A stretch of DNA of 64,000 bases, from contig JAEWXF010000014.1 in NCBI GenBank assembly GCA_023396065.1, positions 1-64,000 on the forward strand. The letters are read 5' to 3'. Positions within the stretch are counted from its first letter, which is position 1. Every line of letters begins with the position of its first letter. The translations under genes and the position numbers were made by a program. Shown piece by piece: positions 49,634 through 56,559 of this stretch. The notes under the pieces are model-generated. The model saw only the letters and a program-made list of their open reading frames with translations. It ran no database searches and was not told the origin of the DNA. Source of the DNA: Methanobacteriota archaeon. Its GTDB lineage: Archaea; Halobacteriota; Methanomicrobia; Methanomicrobiales; Methanocorpusculaceae.

Positions 49634-50617
49634 TTACATAATCTTGCCGAGCAGGCGGATGGAGTTGGTCATGTCCGGTCCAAGCGGGGAACCGAAGATG
49701 ATCTGGGTAACGCCTGCGGCAGTCAGGTCTTCACACTTCTGGCGGATCATGTCTGGAGTACCGCAGATGGTGAATGCTTCAATTTCTTTGTCCGTGACAA
49801 GGCCACCGACTGCACCGAAGTCGAAGCGGGAAAGTGCGTCCTTAATCTTTGCAACGTTGGCAAGGTCAAGACCGTGGCGCTGGAGCAGTGCCTCCGGAGA
49901 TCCTGCTGCAATGAATGCTGCAACGATCTTTGCTGCTTTCTTTGCTTTCTTCTCATCTTTGTCGATGGAGAGTGCAGTGTATGCGCCGACGTCGAATCCC
50001 TTCTTGCCGACACTCTCACATGCTGCTTTGATGATTGGGATAGCAACTGCGAAGTCTTTCGGGTTGGATGCGTTGATCAGTGCACCGTCTCCCTTCAGTC
50101 CTGCAAGCTCAAGGACTTTCGGACCCTGTGCACCAACGTAGACTGGGATACCCTTCTTTCCCGGGAGGGTTACACCTGTCAGCTTTGCACCGTCGTAGTC
50201 GAAGAACTGAAGACCGGTCTTCTTTACTTCTGCACCGCTGCAGAGAGCACGAATCTGGTCAATTGCCTCACCGAGTCTTGCAACCGGCTTTTCTGCCTTA
50301 ATTGCGAGCTTCGGAAGGGTGGACAGGTCACCTGGGCCAATGCCGAGAACTGCACGGCCGTCAGAGATCTCGTTCAGCGTGCAGGCAAAAGATGCCATTC
50401 CAGCCGGAGTGTCCGTGAAGGAGTTCATGATACCCGGACCCATCTTCAGGGTCGTGGTTGCCTGAGCAACTGCGGTCAGAACTGCGTAGCAGTGGCGGTT
50501 GTTGTAGTGGTTGGTGATCCATGCATAGTCAATGTCCTTGCTCTCGGCAAGTTTACAGAAGTTAACTACCTGCTTAACATTAACATTTCCCGGAACAAAC
50601 TCAATTCCATATGTCAA
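49634..50617 (-). CDS. mer: F420-dependent methylene-H4MPT reductase
   Basis: 327 residues. Luciferase-like TIM barrel that reduces methylene-H4MPT to methyl-H4MPT with F420H2. YGIEFVPGNVNVKQVVNFCK at the N-terminus, WITNHYNNRHCYAVLTAVAQ, and LGIGPGDLSTLPKLAIKAEK in the F420 site are typical. A TATTTATG element about 43 bases before the ATG (near 50657-50664) is the likely promoter. It faces mtd tail to tail. Confidence 0.96.
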   Translation of the reverse strand: MTYGIEFVPGNVNVKQVVNFCKLAESKDIDYAWITNHYNNRHCYAVLTAVAQATTTLKMGPGIMNSFTDTPAGMASFACTLNEISDGRAVLGIGPGDLSTLPKLAIKAEKPVARLGEAIDQIRALCSGAEVKKTGLQFFDYDGAKLTGVTLPGKKGIPVYVGAQGPKVLELAGLKGDGALINASNPKDFAVAIPIIKAACESVGKKGFDVGAYTALSIDKDEKKAKKAAKIVAAFIAAGSPEALLQRHGLDLANVAKIKDALSRFDFGAVGGLVTDKEIEAFTICGTPDMIRQKCEDLTAAGVTQIIFGSPLGPDMTNSIRLLGKIM

Positions 50618-50863
50618 AGTTCTTTACACCTCAATTCTTAGTTAATCCCCTCTACATAAATAGATTCTGTTTTGAAAATAGAGATTCAGGCGGAATCTGC
50701 CGGAATTGGGCATTCACTTCGAAAAACCGTGAAAATCACCGGATTTCATGTGCGCTTTCAGAGGGAAAAACCGCCATTCCAAAATGATTCATATAAAAGA
50801 ATTATATGGTTATAATGGGAATAATTAGAACAGATTGGACTCCCGGGGAGAGAGGAATATACT

Positions 50864-53029
50864 ATGAGAGCACTACTGATCGGACTTGGCGGGGCAGGCT
50901 GCCGTATTGTTGATACGCTAAACCAGCACGACGAGCGTAGCGGAGTGCGAAGTGTTCATTCGTTTGTGTTTGATGCAGACAAAGAGATGATCTCTGAAAT
51001 GGCGAGTATTCCCCGGGAAGACAGATTCATTCTGACACCGATAGATCCGGTAAAAACCGAGCATGAAAAGGGAACGGATTTCGAGGTAGGAAATCTCGCA
51101 AGCTGTTTCCAGCGTGACGGTATTGCGGAGATTGATGCGGTATTTGTCTGTGCAGGTCTGGGGGGACGCATGGCGGAGCTGGTACCGGTCGTAGTCTCCC
51201 AGCTGAATACTGCATTTGCAGATCCGATATTTACGATACTCACTCTCCCTGGGAGGAATGAGGGAGTGAAAGTATCAGCACGGGCATCAGAGACGCTCAA
51301 GGATATCCGGGAGGTGGCGCAGGCAACAATTCTCTTCGATAACGAAACCTGGTTTAAGAGGATCGAAGAGGAGGAGGAACTGGGCTCGACTGATATCAAG
51401 CGCAAAGCAACCATCTATGAGATGTATCCCCTGCTCAATGAGATGCTGGCACGCAGGGTAGGGCTGCTGCTCCGTGCCGGCGAGTTTAATCATAAAGGAG
51501 TGGATGCAGCAGAGGTTGTTCTGGATGCTGGAGAGGTTCTGAATACGCTGAAATCCATGGATCTGGTGGCCATTGGGTATGCGACCGAGAAGCTGCCGTC
51601 AGCATGGAGCGGGGTGATGAAAAAAATCCGGGTAGAGAAGTACATGCTTGAGGAGAACCAGACCCGGACCTCCCGCATTGTGGAACTGGCAAAACGGGCA
51701 GTGTACCGGGAGGTGTCCGTTCCCTGTGATCTTACCTCGGCAAACAAAGCACTGGTACTGATCGCCGGACCGTCTGACGAACTGTCGATGAAAGGGTTCC
51801 AGACGGTCCGAAAATGGATTGACCGCAGTATCAAAGGTCTGGAGATGCGTGCCGGCGATTATCCGGTAAAGTCCACCCAGTATGTTGGGGTAATTATTGT
51901 TCTCGCCGGAATTGAGAATGTGCCGCGGGTGACGGAACTCGATGAAATTCACGAAATTTACGAGGCGGAACAGCATAAAGTGTATCCCGGAGTACAGGAG
52001 GAAAATCTGGTGGAAGAAATTCAGGTAGCTGAGGATGAGGTACTGTTTGAAGACAGTATGGTTATGGCAATCGGGACGCGGAGAGCAGAAGTTCCGGAAA
52101 ACCATGAGGAAGAGGAGGAGGACATTTTTGAGGTGGATGAATTGTGTGTGTCTCCCGCCCAATCGCAGGAGATTGGGGCGGATATCTTCTCAGAGGATGT
52201 TTATACACCACAACCGCGGTCTGCCGAGGATGTGTTTGAGGAAAGAGTGATCACCCCGCAGTATCGATCCTATATCCCCCAGCAGTCTTCCGAGGATGTA
52301 TTTGAGGAGACGGTCAGAGTGGTTCCGCCGCCACCACAGTATATCCCGCCGCAGCGCACGGCTGCAGAGACAATCTTTGGAGACCAGACCCACGAGATTC
52401 TGCCAGAGAGAAAAACACCTGCCAAGGCAAAACCAAAGGAACTGCCGAAGGTGGTGATTAACGGTCCGAAGAAAGCTCCGCAGATGACCGGCAGTACGAT
52501 CATGATGCCGAAACGGGAGAGAAAAGTCGATAACGTACTGGCAGGTATGGCAGATGTGGGAGGTAAGGACAAACCAAAAGATTCGGATAGTGTTCTTTCC
52601 GGGATGGCAAAGGTGGGAGGTAACGGGAAACCAAAAGAGACTATTACTTCTGGTGTTCTGGAAGGAGCCGTGAATGTCGGAGGAGCAGGGAAACCAAAAG
52701 AGACAGATGGTGTGGTAAAACCCGGCGGCGGTCAGAGGCCGAAGGAAACGGACGGACATATCAGAATGACGGGGTCCCAACGACCAAAAGAGACCGATGG
52801 GCATGTTCGGATGACAGGCTCCCAACGACCGAAGGAAACAGACGGACATATCCGGATGACGGGGGCCCAGAGACCGAAAGAGACGGACGGGGTGATTCGC
52901 GGGGGTTCAGCTCAGAGGCCTGCAAAGGAGATCGGAGATACCAAAATCAGGGTAACATCCACACCCCTTCCAAAAAATCCGGCGGTCAAACCGATTGCTG
53001 AGAAAAAAGAAAAAAACAAGTGGACATAA
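50864..53029 (+). CDS. Divergent FtsZ/tubulin-superfamily protein with long repeat tail
   Basis: 721 residues. The first ~375 resemble a tubulin/FtsZ GTPase: GLGGAGCRIVDTLNQ (nucleotide-binding T1 loop) at residue 7-21, FVFDADKEMI after strand 2, and CAGLGGRMAELVP at about residue 96, where FtsZ has GGGTGTG. So the T4 glycine loop is altered and GTPase activity is uncertain. The C-terminal ~340 residues are low-complexity: an acidic segment, three EDVFEE-type repeats (about 445-490), then three DNVLAGMADVGG-type units. After those come five near-identical units of the form RPKETDGxxRMTGxQ (about 605-690), ending in a Lys-rich tail. No membrane helix. A distant FtsZ-like scaffold is the best reading. 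Confidence 0.65.
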   Translation: MRALLIGLGGAGCRIVDTLNQHDERSGVRSVHSFVFDADKEMISEMASIPREDRFILTPIDPVKTEHEKGTDFEVGNLASCFQRDGIAEIDAVFVCAGLGGRMAELVPVVVSQLNTAFADPIFTILTLPGRNEGVKVSARASETLKDIREVAQATILFDNETWFKRIEEEEELGSTDIKRKATIYEMYPLLNEMLARRVGLLLRAGEFNHKGVDAAEVVLDAGEVLNTLKSMDLVAIGYATEKLPSAWSGVMKKIRVEKYMLEENQTRTSRIVELAKRAVYREVSVPCDLTSANKALVLIAGPSDELSMKGFQTVRKWIDRSIKGLEMRAGDYPVKSTQYVGVIIVLAGIENVPRVTELDEIHEIYEAEQHKVYPGVQEENLVEEIQVAEDEVLFEDSMVMAIGTRRAEVPENHEEEEEDIFEVDELCVSPAQSQEIGADIFSEDVYTPQPRSAEDVFEERVITPQYRSYIPQQSSEDVFEETVRVVPPPPQYIPPQRTAAETIFGDQTHEILPERKTPAKAKPKELPKVVINGPKKAPQMTGSTIMMPKRERKVDNVLAGMADVGGKDKPKDSDSVLSGMAKVGGNGKPKETITSGVLEGAVNVGGAGKPKETDGVVKPGGGQRPKETDGHIRMTGSQRPKETDGHVRMTGSQRPKETDGHIRMTGAQRPKETDGVIRGGSAQRPAKEIGDTKIRVTSTPLPKNPAVKPIAEKKEKNKWT
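52530..52935 (+). repeat. Tandem repeats in the tail of the FtsZ-like gene
   Basis: The units begin with about 60-70-base repeats encoding VLxGMAxVGGxxKPKxxD and pass into 42-45-base repeats encoding (R/K)PKETDG followed by HIRMTGSQ or variants. Neighbouring copies are nearly identical in DNA, for example the pair starting CAACGACC at about 52768 and 52825, so they probably expand and contract by slippage or recombination. Confidence 0.85.
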
Positions 53030-53038
53030 ACGGGATCG

Positions 53039-53470
53039 TCACAGTTTTGATGTGACGACACCGTAGCTGTCCTGATACTGACCGTTGTAGGCTGTTTCAA
53101 CATCCCCGAGAACAGGATGGATCAGCATCTGGACAATCCGGGTCCCTTTTGTAACCGGAATATCTTCCGGCCCCATATTCACCATACACAGCGTGAGATT
53201 TCCCCGGAATCCGGGATCAATATATCCTGCGCCGAGAAGGATACCTTTTCTGCCAAACGAGGAGCGGCCCCAAAGGGTGGCCGCAAGGTCTGCGGGCAGA
53301 CTGACAAACTCCATGCTGGGAACCAGACTTAGTTCGCCTTTCCGGAGAATGGTGTCTTCGGCACACCGGAGATCATAGGATGCCGGCTGCAGAGAGTCTT
53401 CTGCGAACGGCGTAATCCCGAGCGTTCCGTCTGCGAGGCGACTGCGGATGACTGAGGAGGAAAGTAACAT
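53039..53470 (-). CDS. dCTP deaminase/dUTPase family protein
   Basis: 143 residues, short for dCTP deaminases (about 170-200). It has the family core LWGRSSFGRKGILLGAGYID, then PGFRGNLTL, and ends with GTRIVQMLIHPV. In dCTP deaminases a catalytic Glu follows as L-T-L-E; here this position is Cys (LTLCMVN), so deaminase activity is doubtful. A dUTPase-type or altered nucleotide hydrolase is more likely. It is convergent with the FtsZ-like gene, 9 bases apart. Confidence 0.7.
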   Translation of the reverse strand: MLLSSSVIRSRLADGTLGITPFAEDSLQPASYDLRCAEDTILRKGELSLVPSMEFVSLPADLAATLWGRSSFGRKGILLGAGYIDPGFRGNLTLCMVNMGPEDIPVTKGTRIVQMLIHPVLGDVETAYNGQYQDSYGVVTSKL

Positions 53471-53570
53471 ACCGGAATATTTTCGCTGTCAGTACAAAAG
53501 TAATGATTGGTTTGCAGAGTCAATACGATAAAGTAAAAGCCTGAGAAGGAGAGATGTATTATCATCCACA

Positions 53571-53642
53571 GGATCTGTAGGGTAGTGGATATCCTTCCGG
53601 GCTTCGAACCCGGAGAACTGGGTTCGATCCCCAGCAGGTCCG
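53571..53642 (+). tRNA. tRNA-Arg (anticodon TCG)
   Basis: Acceptor GGATCTG (53571-53577) pairs with CAGGTCC (53635-53641; one T-G pair) and the discriminator is G53642. The D arm contains TAGTGGAT; the anticodon stem is CCGGG/CCCGG with loop CTTCGAA, giving anticodon TCG at 53604-53606 (arginine). The T arm is CTGGG-TTCGATC-CCCAG. No intron and no encoded CCA. An A-rich upstream segment with ATGTATTATC may supply the promoter. Confidence 0.93.
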
Positions 53643-53660
53643 TTCTGTTTTCAAAAAAAG

Positions 53661-54842
53661 TTATAGGGAGTTTCTACCGCCCGATTTGGGAGATCCGCCG
53701 TTGCCACCCCGCCCGGACCGTCTTCGGCCGTTACCTTTGAGCAGAAGCGCTACGACAAGGATAACGATGATGACAAGCACGATCCCGCCGATCAATGCAT
53801 ACGGTACCGCGGGAGATAACGGAAGCGTTACGGTGTGGTCACCGGAGGAGGTTACCTGATAGCTGTATCCGCTGCCGGTATAGCCGTCTTTGGATGCGTT
53901 TATGAGGACTGTTTTTCCTGGGGTGAGCTTGGTTTCATATTTTCCGGATGTATCGGTAAATCCGACCATCGTGCCGTCAATGGAGATGAAGGCAGTTGCA
54001 ACCGGAGTTGTGCCGTCAACGGTGAGAATTGTTACCGGAACGGTGTCAAAGACCATGTCCACGGTGACCGTAGCCTCCTCTTCGGAGAAGGTGACCGTTT
54101 TGTCATAGGTGACATAGTTCTCTTTTGTCACCGAGAGTTTGTAGGTTCCCGCCGTCAGTTTGGAAAGCTGGGCACGACCGTAGGAGTCGGTATTCCCCAT
54201 AACCTTTCCGTCGATGCTGATCGTTGCACCGGAAACCGGTTTCTTGTCGGCGTCATAGACGAGAATCAGCGGGGAATAGTATGATTTGGAGAGGGTAATC
54301 ACCAGTGAGGTCTGGTCGGTATCAATGTACTGGGAGGTTGTGTAGGTCTCATAGGAGTCTCCAGAGACCTCAATGTCATGATAGGAGCCTTTCTCCATGG
54401 AGACGTGGATAATTCCCGCACTGTTGGTGGATCCGACAGACCGTCCGTCAATTTTTACGTCGGCTCCGGATACGACCGTTGATTTATCGGGATCCTGTAC
54501 TTTGATCTGCACCATGTTGGACTTCTGCAGATATACTGCATAGTTTTTGTCCATGGTGTTTATGTACAGACTTATCTGCTGGGATTCGTAGTTGTCTTTG
54601 GTGATTTTGACGGTATAGGTGCTTTTGTACTCCACAGAGGCAAACCGGGCAGTACCATCCGAGTTGGTATAGATGGTCTGGTCTAAGCCGCTGCTGGTGA
54701 TGACGACTTTTGCATCCCGAATGGGATCATTGCCGGCACTGTTGTCATACACATTGACCGTCAGCGTGGTTGCTGTGGCAGATACTGTGCCGCATAAGAG
54801 GGCAAGCAGCAGCAGACTCACAATGATGTGTTTTATTGACAT
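53661..54842 (-). CDS. Surface protein with carboxypeptidase-regulatory/PEGA-like repeats and C-terminal anchor
   Basis: 393 residues from ATG 54842. Signal peptide 1-22 (IKHIIVSLLLLALLCGTVSA). Four consecutive beta modules of about 80 residues follow: TLTVNVYDNSAGNDPIRDAK, IKVQDPDKSTVVSGADVKID, LILVYDADKKPVSGATISID and VTILTVDGTTPVATAFISID. Each holds a G-x-x-x-Y-x-L/V-x-V-x-K-x-x-Y turn as in PEGA and carboxypeptidase-regulatory folds. A membrane helix (ALIGGIVLVIIVILVVALLLKG) and a short basic, glycine-rich cytoplasmic tail close it. The frame continues upstream into deoA but lacks a plausible start there. Confidence 0.8.
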   Translation of the reverse strand: MSIKHIIVSLLLLALLCGTVSATATTLTVNVYDNSAGNDPIRDAKVVITSSGLDQTIYTNSDGTARFASVEYKSTYTVKITKDNYESQQISLYINTMDKNYAVYLQKSNMVQIKVQDPDKSTVVSGADVKIDGRSVGSTNSAGIIHVSMEKGSYHDIEVSGDSYETYTTSQYIDTDQTSLVITLSKSYYSPLILVYDADKKPVSGATISIDGKVMGNTDSYGRAQLSKLTAGTYKLSVTKENYVTYDKTVTFSEEEATVTVDMVFDTVPVTILTVDGTTPVATAFISIDGTMVGFTDTSGKYETKLTPGKTVLINASKDGYTGSGYSYQVTSSGDHTVTLPLSPAVPYALIGGIVLVIIVILVVALLLKGNGRRRSGRGGNGGSPKSGGRNSL

Positions 54843-54894
54843 AGATGTATTCAGTTTTGGGGATACTGGTGTATTATCTATTCGGTCGGAATTG

Positions 54895-56424
54895 TCAGAC
54901 GATTCTCCTGAGGGGAGGGACCCGGTCCAGCAGCATGCCTTCGACGACGACCGGCATGGTGGTTCTGGCTTCTTCGATGGCACGCTGGAGTCTCCATCCT
55001 CTGTCCGCGTAGATGGTGAGAATCGGTTCACCTTTTTTGACCGATTCTCCGGGTTTTTTGTGGAGATGCAGACCAGCTCCGTGGTCCGCGGGTGAGCCCG
55101 CTGTCCGGGCGATGTTGATGAGCTCGCGATTTTTGACGCTGATGACGTAGCCGTCGTTGGGGGCCGGGACGTCAAAGGTTTCGCTTCCAAATGTAAGGTC
55201 ATTAGAGGTGATTTTGGGGTCCCCGCCCTGTATTGCGATGATGTCACGCATTTTTGCGAGGGCTTTGCCACTTTTGAGGAGGTCCATGGCGGCGTCTGTT
55301 CCCATGCCGTATGCGGTTTTACCGGTCATTTCGAGGGCCATACCGGCGAGCGCGGCGCTTTTCTGGAGGAGGGAGGAGGGAACGCTGGTTCCTTCGAGTA
55401 TTCTGAGCGCTTCGGCAACTTCGAGGTTGACGCCGATATTTCTTCCGACCGGGGCTCCCCCATAGGTGATGGCACATTCGACGCGGATGCCGAGGCGGCG
55501 GCCAAGTTCGATGAGGTCGTTTGCAAGTACATGTCCTTCGGCTTCATTTGGAACTTTGGTACCCGGACCTACAGGTATGTCGATGACACAGGTGTCGGAG
55601 CCGACTGCCATTTTCTTGGCCATGATGCTGGCCAGCATCTGACCACGGGCGTCGATTTTGAGCGGGTATTCGTATTTGATGATCATGTCGTCGGCCGGGG
55701 CGATGTTGGTTGCCCCGCCCCAGACGATGACACCACCTGCTTTCCGGGTCATCTGCTGAATTTCCTGGGCGGTGAAGGTAACGGGAGCGAGGGCTTCCAT
55801 GAGGTCTGCGGTGCCGCCGGCACCGGTTATGGCACGGGAGCTGGTTTTGGGGATGAGAAGGCCGGAGGCTGCGATTATCGGGACAACGAGGAGGGTGATT
55901 TTATTTCCCGGGACACCACCGATGGAGTGTTTGTCGACGATGGGGCGGGTGTTGAATACGAGCTGTTCGCCGGATGCTACCATTTCCCGGGTGAGGTGTT
56001 CTATTTCGTCCATGTCGAGGCCGTTGATATAGGCTGCGGCGATGTAGGCGGTAATTTCGGAGGGAGAGAGGATGTCGTTTGTCATGTCATGGACGATTGC
56101 GGTGGTCTCTTCCCGGGTGAGACGTCCTCCGTCCATTTTTTTCCGGATGAATTCGATGGAGGCCGGGCGGGATGCAACACGAATTTCTATGAGTCCGCCG
56201 GTTTCGTCCAAGTGGAGTTTATCGTTTGCTCCGGCGGTAATGAGGGCCGTACCCGGTGTGATGAGGGCGGATGTTATCATGACAGGGGCACGTACAGAGG
56301 TTCCTTTTTCTCCATTTAGGATAGTGACCCGGTCTCCCTCCCGGACTCCTATCTGCCTGGCATCATCTGTATGGAGAAGAACGAAGACACTTTCAATGTC
56401 AACTATACTACTTTTCAGATTCAT
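54895..56424 (-). CDS. deoA: AMP phosphorylase (archaeal thymidine-phosphorylase family)
   Basis: 509 residues. In archaea this enzyme phosphorolyses NMPs to ribose-1,5-bisphosphate, feeding the type III RubisCO AMP pathway. The archaeal N-terminal domain of about 80 residues (IGVREGDRVTILNG) precedes the phosphorylase core with VDKHSIGGVPGNKITLLVVP, then TSSRAITGAGGTADLMEAL. The C-terminal domain (DRGWRLQRAIEEA) is complete. Length matches AMPpase rather than bacterial DeoA (about 440). No e2b2 isomerase or RubisCO gene is in the window. Confidence 0.9.
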   Translation of the reverse strand: MNLKSSIVDIESVFVLLHTDDARQIGVREGDRVTILNGEKGTSVRAPVMITSALITPGTALITAGANDKLHLDETGGLIEIRVASRPASIEFIRKKMDGGRLTREETTAIVHDMTNDILSPSEITAYIAAAYINGLDMDEIEHLTREMVASGEQLVFNTRPIVDKHSIGGVPGNKITLLVVPIIAASGLLIPKTSSRAITGAGGTADLMEALAPVTFTAQEIQQMTRKAGGVIVWGGATNIAPADDMIIKYEYPLKIDARGQMLASIMAKKMAVGSDTCVIDIPVGPGTKVPNEAEGHVLANDLIELGRRLGIRVECAITYGGAPVGRNIGVNLEVAEALRILEGTSVPSSLLQKSAALAGMALEMTGKTAYGMGTDAAMDLLKSGKALAKMRDIIAIQGGDPKITSNDLTFGSETFDVPAPNDGYVISVKNRELINIARTAGSPADHGAGLHLHKKPGESVKKGEPILTIYADRGWRLQRAIEEARTTMPVVVEGMLLDRVPPLRRIV

Positions 56425-56513
56425 TGAGGAGATTTTTGCCGAGAGAGTGTATAAGGGTTGTGTATGCGACAGGGGAAATATTCCTGATGAAAAGAGCGGG
56501 AAAGAAAATTTGG

Positions 56514-56538
56514 AGATATACCGCAGAGCGGTATATCT
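56514..56538 (-). terminator. Terminator hairpin after the S-layer gene
   Basis: AGATATACCG (56514-56523) and CGGTATATCT (56529-56538) form a perfect 10-bp stem with a 5-base loop. On the minus strand it lies 22 bases after the S-layer stop and is followed by a T-rich segment (CCAAATTTTCTTT). Confidence 0.65.
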
Positions 56539-56559
56539 AACTCATCGCTTCACTGCAAT

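Noticed and set aside
52530..52935. CRISPR-like spaced repeats
   Set aside because: The repeats are in frame, encode repeated peptides and have no unique spacers; they belong to the FtsZ-like coding region.
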